Shown piece by piece: positions 18,689 through 28,500 of a stretch of DNA of 64,000 bases. A program made the position numbers and the translations under genes. The notes under the pieces are model-generated. The model was not told the DNA's origin, did no database searches, and was given only the letters and a program-made list of their open reading frames with translations. The stretch is from Bin80 sp026708685 (GTDB lineage: Bacteria > Bacteroidota > Rhodothermia > Rhodothermales > Bin80): positions 4,030,001 to 4,094,000 of the forward strand of contig OZ241742.1 of assembly GCA_965200955.1 (NCBI GenBank). Direction: 5' to 3'. Each line of letters opens with the position of its first letter. Positions within the stretch are counted from its first letter, which is position 1.

Positions 18689-20104
18689 ATGTCACGGAAA
18701 GTCGAATTTGCCGCACTGATCTTTACGGACATCATCGCTGCGGCAGTCTCTTGCATCGTTTATCTCCAGATCAGATTCCCCGATGATTTCAGTTTGTTGG
18801 GGTTTTCAACGACTCAGGGGCAGATCATCTATCCTCTCTATGCTATCGTAGGGCTTTCCCTCTTCTGGATCATCATGCTCTTGATCGCGGGCATGTATCG
18901 CGAACGACATGCAGAGAGCCGTATTGATGAAATCGTGTCCTTGGCCAAAGTAGTCACGGTTGGGGTCCTTATTCTTGTGTTCAGCATCTTCATTGACATC
19001 CTTGAGCCTGGTGGAAGTCTGTCCATCATTGCAATCTATTGGATTTCATTTCTGGGGCTGATCTCTACGGGGAGAATTGTTGTACGCTCCGTCCAAAAGG
19101 CACTCATCCTACGAGGATTTGGAACCCACCGCACTCTGGTTGTGGGTTGGCGTGACCAAGTTGATCGTTTATACCAAGACGTAGCCAAATACCCCGCTGC
19201 TGGAATTCAAATTGTAGGAGCTGTCCGTCTTAGTCAACAGGATGACCAATTGAACTCAGATTTAACCACCGGTGATGAAGATCTTTACGCCATAGAACAA
19301 TTACCCGATCTGATTGATGACTTACATGTTCGTGATGTCTTGATTGCTCTAGGATCCCAAGATCATACGGAGCTCTCCGAAGTTTTGCAACTCTGCGACG
19401 GAAAGAATGTCACCCTCAAAATTGTCCCTGATTTCTATTCGGTCATTGGTGGTATGGCCCGCACTGAACATATCTATGGACTCCCCCTTATTGAAGTCTT
19501 GCCCATCCCCATGCCCGCATGGGAGCAGTCCACCAAGCGTGTCATTGACATCATTGTTGCACTGGCGATTCTCATCACAGGATTACCCTTGTGGATCGGT
19601 ATCATCATTGCGGTGAAATCCACCTCTGATGGCGAGGCGATTTATCGTCAGCAACGAGTTGGCCGCAAGGGACGCACCTTTATGATGTATAAATTCCGAA
19701 CGATGCATGACAATGCAGAAGCGGATACCGGGCCTGTCTGGGCAACCAAGGATGATCCTCGATATACAACCGTAGGTCGCTGGTTACGCAAAACTCGTTT
19801 AGATGAAATCCCACAACTGATCAATGTGCTTCGAGGAGACATGAGCCTTGTTGGACCTCGCCCTGAACGCCCATACTTCGTTGAAAAACTTAAGGGAACG
19901 ATTCCCCTGTATAATCGTCGTCATCGTGTGAAGCCCGGCATTACTGGATGGGCACAGGTGATGTGGCACTATGACAGTTCGGTAGAAGATGTCCAGCAAA
20001 AAGTCAAGTTTGACCTGTACTATATCGAGAAAATGAGCTTGCGTATGGATTTGAAAATTTTATTTCGGACACTTCGATCTGTTATTTCTGGAGGTGGTCA
20101 TTGA
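18689..20104 (+). CDS. Polyprenyl-phosphate sugar-1-phosphate transferase (WbaP/WcaJ type)
   Basis: A 471-residue membrane enzyme that starts extracellular or O-polysaccharide repeat synthesis by moving a sugar-1-phosphate onto undecaprenyl phosphate. From the ATG at 18689 (a GTG at 18659 is possible) it has four to five N-terminal membrane helices and a Rossmann-like CoA-binding region (RTLVVGWRDQVDRLYQDV). A further membrane helix follows, then the catalytic domain: KSTSDGEAIYRQQRVGRKGRTF, YKFRTMH, TRLDEIPQLINVLRGDMSLVGPRPERP and VKPGITGWAQV. The stop overlaps the TTG start of the next gene by four bases. No glycosyltransferase cluster is adjacent, so the sugar is unknown. Confidence 0.93.
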   Translation: MSRKVEFAALIFTDIIAAAVSCIVYLQIRFPDDFSLLGFSTTQGQIIYPLYAIVGLSLFWIIMLLIAGMYRERHAESRIDEIVSLAKVVTVGVLILVFSIFIDILEPGGSLSIIAIYWISFLGLISTGRIVVRSVQKALILRGFGTHRTLVVGWRDQVDRLYQDVAKYPAAGIQIVGAVRLSQQDDQLNSDLTTGDEDLYAIEQLPDLIDDLHVRDVLIALGSQDHTELSEVLQLCDGKNVTLKIVPDFYSVIGGMARTEHIYGLPLIEVLPIPMPAWEQSTKRVIDIIVALAILITGLPLWIGIIIAVKSTSDGEAIYRQQRVGRKGRTFMMYKFRTMHDNAEADTGPVWATKDDPRYTTVGRWLRKTRLDEIPQLINVLRGDMSLVGPRPERPYFVEKLKGTIPLYNRRHRVKPGITGWAQVMWHYDSSVEDVQQKVKFDLYYIEKMSLRMDLKILFRTLRSVISGGGH

Positions 20105-22083
20105 ATCATCTTGAACAATTTTCTGAGAGTGAACTGCATGAATTGCTACATGCACTTCTGCTTCCTCGATTGATTGAGGAGCACATGCTCCGTCTCATCC
20201 GCCATAACCGAATTTCAAAATGGTTTAGCGGATTCGGTCAGGAAGCGATTGCTGTTGGAAGCACTTGGGCAGTTCAGGATTCTGATGTGATTCTGCCCCT
20301 ACACCGAAACCTTGGCGTATGGACCACTCGCGGAGTCCCCCTTCAGCCTCTTTTTTGTCAGTTGATGGGCAGAGATGGTGGTTACACCAAAGGTCGGGAT
20401 CGTACTTTCCATTTTGGTCTACCCGAAAAACGGATTGTGGGTATGATTTCCCATCTTGGCTCCATGCTACCGGTTGCCTGCGGAATCGCCCAAGCTGCAC
20501 AAATCAAGGGTATCTCCGATATTGCGGTCGTCTTTTGTGGGGATGGTGCCACCAGAGAAGGAGATTTTCATGAGGCGTGCTCTCTTGCAGGCATCTGGAA
20601 TTTGCCAGTAATCTTTATTGTGGAAAATAATGGATACGGCTTGTCAACTCCCACTGAGGAGGCCCTCCCGATTGCATCATTGGCCGATGCTGCTCATGGA
20701 TATGGATTTCCAGGGAGAACGGTAGATGGCAACGATCTTCTCAGCGTGGTGATGGCTGTTCAAGAGGCTGCCACCACTGCTCGATCAGGACATGGTCCGA
20801 CACTTCTTGAAATGAAAACCTTCCGTCGTCGTGGGCACGAGGAAGCGTCAGGTGTAAAATATGTACCAGAGGCTCTCATGGATCAATGGGCACTGAAAGA
20901 TCCTGTAGATCTTTACACTGCACTTCTCATTGAAAAAAAGGTAATCACTGAAGATGATATTCAGACCATGAAGCAGGCTATCTCGAAAGAGATTGAATCT
21001 GTTTCTGAATATGCACTTACTCAACCGATGGTGGAAAGCACTGCTGAACAAGAAGTCAAGGATGTCTTTTACAGTATTTCTAAAGAAGCCCGAAACCCCG
21101 AGGGTAGTCAATCCAACATTCGATTTATTGATGCGATCACCAATGCAATGACTCAAGCGATGGAAGCCGATGACGACATCCTTTTGATGGGACAAGATGT
21201 TGCTGAATATGGAGGAGTGTTTAAGGCATCAGCTGGATTATGGGAAAAATTTGGACCTACCCGTGTACGAAATACTCCCATCATAGAAAGTGGAGTATTG
21301 GGGGCAGCAATGGGATTGGCATTAGAAGGGCTTCGTCCTATCGTAGAAATGCAGTATGCAGATTTTATTTCTTGTGGCTTTAATCAGATTGTCAATAATC
21401 TTGCCAAAACACACTATCGTTGGAATGCCCCTGTGAATGTAACGATACGTGCTCCATTTGGTGGGCATATTGGAGCAGGACCCTTTCACTCTCAATCAAT
21501 GGAAGCATGGTTTTGTCATGTACCTGGCTTAAAAGTGGTCATCCCCTCTACCCCTTTTGATGCGAAAGGTCTCTTATTGGCATCTTTATACGATCCGAAC
21601 CCCGTGCTCTATTTTGAGCACAAATACCTCTATCGCAGTTTAGAGGGTCTTGTCCCTGAGGAACCCTATGAAATCTCTTTAGGAGTAGCATCAAGAGTTC
21701 ATGAAGGTGAAGATGTGACGATTGTTACCTATGGACTCTGCACCCAATGGGCATTGGAATTGGCGAAGAGTTTTCAGAAGGAGGATATTTCTATTGAGGT
21801 GATTGACTTGAGAACCTTGATTCCATGGGATAAGGCAATGGTCATGGATTCACTCCGAAAAACTGGCCGGATTTTGGTTTTACATGAAGCAAATCTGACC
21901 GGTGGATTTGGGGCAGAGATCACTGCGTCCATTACGGAGGACGGATTCGAATTTTTAGATGCGCCGCCTGTCCGTGTTGCAGGCTTGGATACGCCCATAC
22001 CTTTTTCGCTCAATCTTGAGACAAAGATTTATTCTGCACAGACTCGCTTCCAAAAAGCCCTTGAGGACCTATTAGCTTACTAA
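20101..22083 (+). CDS. Fused E1 alpha-beta component of a 2-oxoacid (branched-chain-type) dehydrogenase
   Basis: A 660-residue thiamine-diphosphate enzyme in which the alpha (1-310) and beta (340-660) chains are one polypeptide, as in many Bacteroidota. Alpha features are GFGQEAIAVGS, HRNLG, and the ThDP/magnesium motif GDGATREGDFHEACSLAGIWNLPVIFIVENN. The beta half has GQDVAEYGGVFKASAGL, NTPIIESGVLGAAMGLALEG and RAPFGGHIGAGPFHSQSMEAW. The family decarboxylates 2-oxoisovalerate or pyruvate and passes the acyl group to E2 lipoamide. The start is TTG, overlapping the sugar-transferase stop (TTGA). No E2 or E3 gene is near. Substrate is inferred from the family only. Confidence 0.93.
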   Translation: MNHLEQFSESELHELLHALLLPRLIEEHMLRLIRHNRISKWFSGFGQEAIAVGSTWAVQDSDVILPLHRNLGVWTTRGVPLQPLFCQLMGRDGGYTKGRDRTFHFGLPEKRIVGMISHLGSMLPVACGIAQAAQIKGISDIAVVFCGDGATREGDFHEACSLAGIWNLPVIFIVENNGYGLSTPTEEALPIASLADAAHGYGFPGRTVDGNDLLSVVMAVQEAATTARSGHGPTLLEMKTFRRRGHEEASGVKYVPEALMDQWALKDPVDLYTALLIEKKVITEDDIQTMKQAISKEIESVSEYALTQPMVESTAEQEVKDVFYSISKEARNPEGSQSNIRFIDAITNAMTQAMEADDDILLMGQDVAEYGGVFKASAGLWEKFGPTRVRNTPIIESGVLGAAMGLALEGLRPIVEMQYADFISCGFNQIVNNLAKTHYRWNAPVNVTIRAPFGGHIGAGPFHSQSMEAWFCHVPGLKVVIPSTPFDAKGLLLASLYDPNPVLYFEHKYLYRSLEGLVPEEPYEISLGVASRVHEGEDVTIVTYGLCTQWALELAKSFQKEDISIEVIDLRTLIPWDKAMVMDSLRKTGRILVLHEANLTGGFGAEITASITEDGFEFLDAPPVRVAGLDTPIPFSLNLETKIYSAQTRFQKALEDLLAY

Positions 22084-22395
22084 GACATGGATGGATTAGA
22101 TCACCAGTAGTCCCATTTTACTATCGTGGATGATCGTGTAAAATGATGATCCTACATTTCCAAGTGTCATAGCGTCTATCTCATTCCACCATTAAAAAAC
22201 ATCATTAATCTGAGAGAATCCATATCTTTAATTCTAATTGTTGTGTTAGGCCTACCAAAATATTATTGATCCGCTTTTTCAAAGATAGATTAATCTTATT
22301 TGCATTGATACTGCAAAATATTTCGAAAACATATTATCAACATTTCCATTTAAGGCACTGTCTGAAGTACCTCTTTTTTTGAACAATTCTCTACA
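22084..22395. other. Intergenic, no gene seen
   Basis: AT-rich sequence between the E1 gene and the signal-peptide leader of the giant secreted protein. It should carry that gene's promoter. No convincing -35/-10 pair with 16-18 spacing, terminator hairpin or repeat was found. Confidence 0.4.
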
Positions 22396-22497
22396 ATGTC
22401 TGTGATCAGTCTCTTTTTGTTGTTTGCTATCACTTCTGGATCAGGGAGTGATTCGCTCCGTATGGACTCCTCCGATCTACCCCCCCCCATTTTTTAA
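22396..22497 (+). CDS. Signal-peptide leader of the giant fibronectin-III protein, out of frame with it
   Basis: A 33-codon frame starting at ATG 22396 encodes MSVISLFLLFAITSGSGS and then SDSLRMDSSDLPPP, ending in TAA just after a run of nine C. The hydrophobic core and small residues look like a Sec signal peptide, although the N-terminus lacks a basic residue. Adding one C (ten) or removing two (seven) would carry this frame directly into the long frame that encodes the fibronectin-III protein, which otherwise has no signal peptide. Removing one (eight) gives another early stop. It is therefore most likely the true 5' end of the next gene. Confidence 0.6.
   Translation: MSVISLFLLFAITSGSGSDSLRMDSSDLPPPIF
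22480..22488 (+). repeat. Nine-C homopolymer tract at the frame junction
   Basis: A run of nine C lies between the signal-peptide codons and the fibronectin-III frame. It is the longest homopolymer G/C run noticed in the window, and tract lengths of seven or ten would join the frames. Tracts like this are classic sites for slipped-strand phase variation, and also for sequencing or assembly error. Confidence 0.9.
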
Positions 22498-22535
22498 ATG
22501 AGACCGTCCATTCTGCGGTTGCAAGCACCGATTCT

Positions 22536-25500
22536 GTGCTTCATGGTACCGCATTAACGAATCCAAGGAAGGACTCCGTAGGACCATCTCCCCTTTCTAT
22601 ACGAAACTTCAATCCAGAGGCATCCACCTCAGCTACCCTTGATCCACCAACGGGACTGACGGTGACCGTTAGAGGATTTCTAGTGTTTGCATTGGACTGG
22701 ACCCAGCCTTCTAGCGGTGCCGTCAGCTATAAGGTTGAGTGGTCTACTGACAGTGGGTCCAATTGGTCGGTTTTGGTGGATAATTTAGTTCCCACAGGTT
22801 ACGATCACATAAGTAATCTGCTTACCCCTGGAGCCACCTTTCAGTACAGGGTCATTTCAAAGGATGCCGACAATAATGAAAGTCAGCCTTCATCGGTAGC
22901 GAGTGGAACTGCATTAGCTCAATCAACTACCAATCTTTTGACAAATGTTAGTGCAACAAGAACGTCCGCCACTTCTATCACAGTTTCTGCAGATCCCCCC
23001 GCTGGTGCATTAATTAATGCAATTACACCTATTTTCACCAATGACGATGGAAATACTTGGCAGATATTAAATCTCATTGTTCATGCTGGAGCCTCTCGAT
23101 GGTCTCGTTTATTTACTGGATTAACTTCTGGCGTGTGTTATGGTTACAGATTCCGTATTGATAATGATGATTTCTCTGACGAAGCCTATGCAAGCACGGG
23201 GACAGTATCTGCGCCATCTGCCCCGTCGGGGCTCACCGCCACAGCAAATGGTGAAACAGCGATAGATCTCTCATGGACCGCTCCCACGACCAACAAATGC
23301 GGGACGATCACTGGATACAAAATTGAAGTGTCCACAGACGGCGGAAGTACGTTTTCAGATCTGGTGGCCAGTCATGGCATGACCACCTACTCGCATACCG
23401 GCCTGAGTGCTGGCGATACGCGTCACTATCGGGTGAGTGCCATCAACTCGGGTGGCACCGGTGCGGTGTCCAGTGTGGCCAATGCGACGACCGATGGTAC
23501 TGCAGCCACCATTCCCGGTGCACCGACTTCGCTCACTGCAACCGCCTCCGGACAAACGACCATCAACCTGAGTTGGACCGCCCCCAGTGATGGCGGTGCG
23601 GCGATTAGCAGCTACCGGATTCTGGTGTCCACAGACGGAACTAGTTTTAATGAACTCGTGGCAAGTCATACCTCGACCAGCTATTCGCACACCGGCCTGT
23701 CCCCTAACACTACTCGTTACTATAGTGTCAGTGCACTCAACTCTGTTGGTAGAGGTCCAGAGTCCAGTGTGGTTAATGCCACGACCGCTGCGGGGGGCCC
23801 TAGTGCACCAACGAATCTAACGGCAACGGCGATTGGGCCGTCGTTGATTAACTTGTCATGGGATGCCCCCACGAATACTGGAGATGGTCTTGTTCAATAT
23901 AACATTGAGCAATCCACAAATGGAGATGCCGAAAGCCCTTCATGGTCATGGACACTTTCTTCCAATCATCCCAGAACAACCCAACTGGTTGTCAATCGCA
24001 CTGCCGCAACTACCTATTGGTACCGAGTACGGGTAGTAGACTCTACAGGTGTATTTAGCCCTTATTCCAATATAGCTAATGCCACGACTGCCGACCTAGC
24101 CACCGCTCCCGGTGCACCCACTTCACTCACCGCAACCGCAGATGGGCCAACCGCCATTAATCTCAGTTGGACAGCACCAACAAGTACGGGAGGCACAGCC
24201 ATTACAGGATATAGAATTTATGTCGCTGCTGATTTTACGGATGACTGGACAGCTGTAGTTGCTACTACTGGCAATACAAACACATCTTATTCTCACACGG
24301 GATTGAGAGCAGGCATCAGATATGAATACCGAGTTCTTGCCATCAACGCAGCAACAAATATAGGCTCCAACTCCAATAGTGCCGCGGCTACCACTGGGGC
24401 AGCCACCATTCCCGGTGCACCGACTTCGCTGACTGCTGTTGCTGATGGGCAAACCACGATTGATTTGAGTTGGACAGCTCCGACAAGTGATGGCGGTGCC
24501 GCCATTAGCGGCTACCGGATTGAGGTATCTACAAATGGGGGATCGAGTTTCTCTCAACTGGTGGCAAGTCATAGCACGACCAGCTATTCCCACACTGGCT
24601 TGACCGCCGGCACTGCCCGTCACTACCGGGTGCGTGCCATCAACTCGGTAGGCAATAGTGGATGGTCCAATACAGCGAATGCCACGACCGCTACACCGAC
24701 GGCGACTGTTCCCGGTGTACCGACTTCGCTCACTGCAACCGCCTCTGGACAAACAATCATCAATCTGAGCTGGACAGCTCCGGCAAGTGATGGCGGAGCG
24801 GCCATTAGCGGCTACCGGATTGAGGTATCTACAAATGGGGGATCGAGTTTCTCTCAACTGGTAGCAAGTCAGAGCGGGACCAGCTATTCGCACACTGGCT
24901 TGACCGCTGGCACTGCCCGTCACTATCGGGTGCGTGCCATCAACTCGGTAGGCAATAGTGGATGGTCCAATACAGCGAATGCCACGACTGCGGCAGCCAC
25001 TGCCCCCGGTGCACCGACTTCACTCACTGCAACCGCCTCTGGACAAACGATCATCAACCTGAGTTGGACAGCTCCAACAAGTGATGGCGGTGCCGCCATT
25101 AGCGGCTACCGGATTGATGTATCTACAGACGGGGGAACGAATTTCTCGCAACTGGTGGCAAGTCATAGCACGACCAGCTACTCCCACACTGGCTTGACCG
25201 CCGGCACTGCCCGTCACTACCGGGTGCGTGCCATCAACTCGGTAGGCAATAGTGGATGGTCCAATACAGCGAATGCCTCGACTGCGGCAGCCACTACCCC
25301 CGGTGCACCGACTTCGCTTACCGCTGCTGCTGACGGGCAAACCACGATTGATTTGAGTTGGACAGCTCCGACAAGTGATGGCGGTGCCGCCATTAGCGGC
25401 TACCGGATTGATGTATCCATAAATGGGGGATCGAGTTTCTCTCAACTGGTGGCAAGTCATAGCACGACCAGCTATTCGCATACTGGCTTGACCGCTGGCA

Positions 25501-28500
25501 CTGCCCGTCACTACCGGGTGCGTGCCATCAACTCGGTAGGTAATAGTGGATGGTCTAATACGGCGAATGCGACAACCGTTGCAGCCACGGCCACCTTTCC
25601 TGATGCACCAACGGAACTCACGGCAACCGCCTCTGGACAAACCATCATCAACCTGAGTTGGACCGCTCCGAGAAATACGGGCGGTGCGCCCATTAGCGAC
25701 TACCGTATTCTGGTGTCCGAAGACGGAATTGATTTTACTACAATACTGGTGTCGAGTCATACCACAACCAGCTATTCGCACACCGGCCTGGCCCCTGGCA
25801 CCACCCGTTACTATCGTGTCAGTGCAATCAACTCTGTTGATAGAAGAGGTCCAGTGTCCAATACAGCCAATGCGACAACTGCTACACGCACGGCGACTGT
25901 CCCGGGTGCACCGATTTCGCTCACGACAACGGCTGATGGATCAACGATCATCAATCTGAGTTGGACCGTTCCGGCAAGTAACGGCGGTGCGGCAATCAGC
26001 GGCTACCGGATTGAGGTGTCTATCGACGGGGGAACCAATTTCTCGCAACTGGTAGCACGTCAGAGCACGACCAGCTATTCGCATACTGGCCTCAGTGCTG
26101 GCTCAGCCCGTCACTACCGGGTGCGTGCCATCAACGCGGTTGGCAATAGTGCATGGTCCAATACAGCCAATGCCACCACCGATGCGGCTACGGCTCCGAC
26201 AGCCCCGAGATCATTGACGGCGACGGCTGTTGGGCAAACCACCATCTACCTGAGTTGGACCGCTCCGGCAAGGAATGGCGGCGCGGCAATCAGCGGTTAT
26301 CGGATTGAGGTGTCTACAGACGGTGGAACCAATTTCTCGCAACTGGTGGCAAGTCAGAGCGCGACCACCTATTCGCACACCGGCCTAAGTGCTGGCGACA
26401 CTCGTCACTACCGGGTGCGTGCCATCAACTCGGAAGGCAATAGTCCATGGTCCAATACAGCTAATGCCACGACCGGTGCGGCCACGGCCACCTTTCCTGA
26501 TGCACCAACGGAGCTCACGGCAACCGCCTCTGGACAAACAATCATCCATCTGAGTTGGAGCGCTCCGAGAACTACGGGCGGTGCACCCATTAGCGGCTAC
26601 CGTATTCTGGTGTCCGCAGACGGAATTGATTTTACTACAATACTGGTATCAAGTCATACCATTACCAGCTATTCGCACACCGGCCTGGCCCCTGGCACCA
26701 CCCGTTACTATCGTGTCAGTGCAATCAACTCTGTTGGTAGAAGAGGTCCAGTGTCCAATACAGCCAATGCGACAACTGCTACCCCCACGGCCACGGCTCC
26801 AACTGCCCCGAGATCACTCCGCGCGACAGCATCGGGGCAAACCATCATTAATCTATCGTGGAGTGCTCCATCCAGTATGGGAGGTGCGGACATCAGAGGA
26901 TATCGGATTGAAGTGTCTACAAATGGGGGATCAAGTTTCTCGCAACTGGTGGCAAGTCATAGCACGACCAGCTATTCGCACACTGGCTTGACCGCTGGCA
27001 CTACCCTTCACTACCGGGTGCGTGCCATCAACTCGGTAGGCAATAGTGGATGGTCCAATACAGCGAACGCCACGACCGCTTCACTGACGGCGACTGTTAC
27101 CGGTGTACCGACTTCGCTCACTGCAACCGCCTCTGGACAAACGATCATCAACCTGAGCTGGACAGCTCCAACAAGTGATGGCGGAGCGGCCATTAGCGGC
27201 TACCGGATTGAGGTATCCACAAATGGGGGATCGAGTTTCTCTCAACTGGTAGCAAGTCAGAGCGGGACCAGCTATTCGCACACTGGCTTGACCGCTGGCA
27301 CTGCCCGTCACTACCGGGTGCGTGCCATCAACTCGGTAGGCAGTAGTGGGTGGTCCAATACAGCGAATGCTACAACTGCAGCAGCCACTGCTACGGTTCC
27401 AACCGCTCCGAGATCACTCAGTGCAACGGCTGATAGACAAACGATTATCAATCTATCTTGGACGGCCTCCGCCAATACGGGAGGTTCTCCCATCACAGGA
27501 TATCGAATACAATGGTCGGCCAACGGAACGTCAGGTTGGCAAAATGTGTCTCCCGCTCATACGGGCACGGGGCGCACCTATGCAGATACTGGACTCAATC
27601 CGGGGACGACGCGGCATTACCGTGTGTATGCCCGCAACTCAGTGGGAGAAAGTGCCCAACCATCCGATGTAGCCAATGCGACCACGGCGACCACTGGAAC
27701 GGTCACTGCACCGAGTGCACCAAGATCACTCCGCGCGACAGCATCGGGGCAAACCATCATTAATCTATCGTGGAGTGCTCCATCCAGTATGGGAGGTGCG
27801 TCCATCAGAGGATATCGGATTGAAGTGTCAGATGATGGAGGCACTAACTGGACAGATCTGGTCGCAAGTCACAGCGAAACCACCTACTCCCATACAGGAT
27901 TGACGGCAGGGAGTATCCGCTATTACAGGGTCTATGCCATCAACGCAGAGGGACTTGAAAGTCTACCATCCGATGTAGACAGTGCTACCACAACCACATC
28001 GGGAACGACAACTGATATCGTTGTCTCGTTTGTTGTAGCGTCTTCTCAGGTCAACGAAAATGTAGCCACGGTAGCGGTTCAGATCAATGTAAATCCCGCC
28101 CCCACAAGTTCACTCACGGTGCTGTATTCTCTGGGAGGTACGGCCACCCAAACGACTGATTACACCACTCAGGGAGCAGGCTCTCTTACGGTGGCTGCCA
28201 ATGCGACATCAGCGAATCTCTCCATTGCGATCACCAATGATCAAGTCGACGAATCGGACGAGACGATCATCGTAACACTGACCAGCGGTACAGGATATGA
28301 CATAGGAAGTCAAAGTGTTTACACGCTGACCATTGTCGATGATGACGATCCTGATGTGCCTCCACTGACGTTTGCAGAGACGATCCCTAATCAATCTTTT
28401 ATTGTGGGAGTACCCATTGATGAGGTGGTGCTTGCAGATGCCGTAGGTGGAACACCGCCCTATCGTTTTGCTCTCACGCCAGATCCGCCTGCAGGACTTG

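Noticed and set aside
24123..27523. Long minus-strand open frames inside the fibronectin-III gene (for example 24123-24923 and 25020-25781)
   Set aside because: They repeat with the tandem units, have Cys/Arg-rich non-protein composition and are antisense shadows of a strongly coding frame.
24415..27960. Regular repeats that might suggest a CRISPR array
   Set aside because: The unit is about 290-300 bases and fully coding; there are no short direct repeats with unique spacers and no cas genes.
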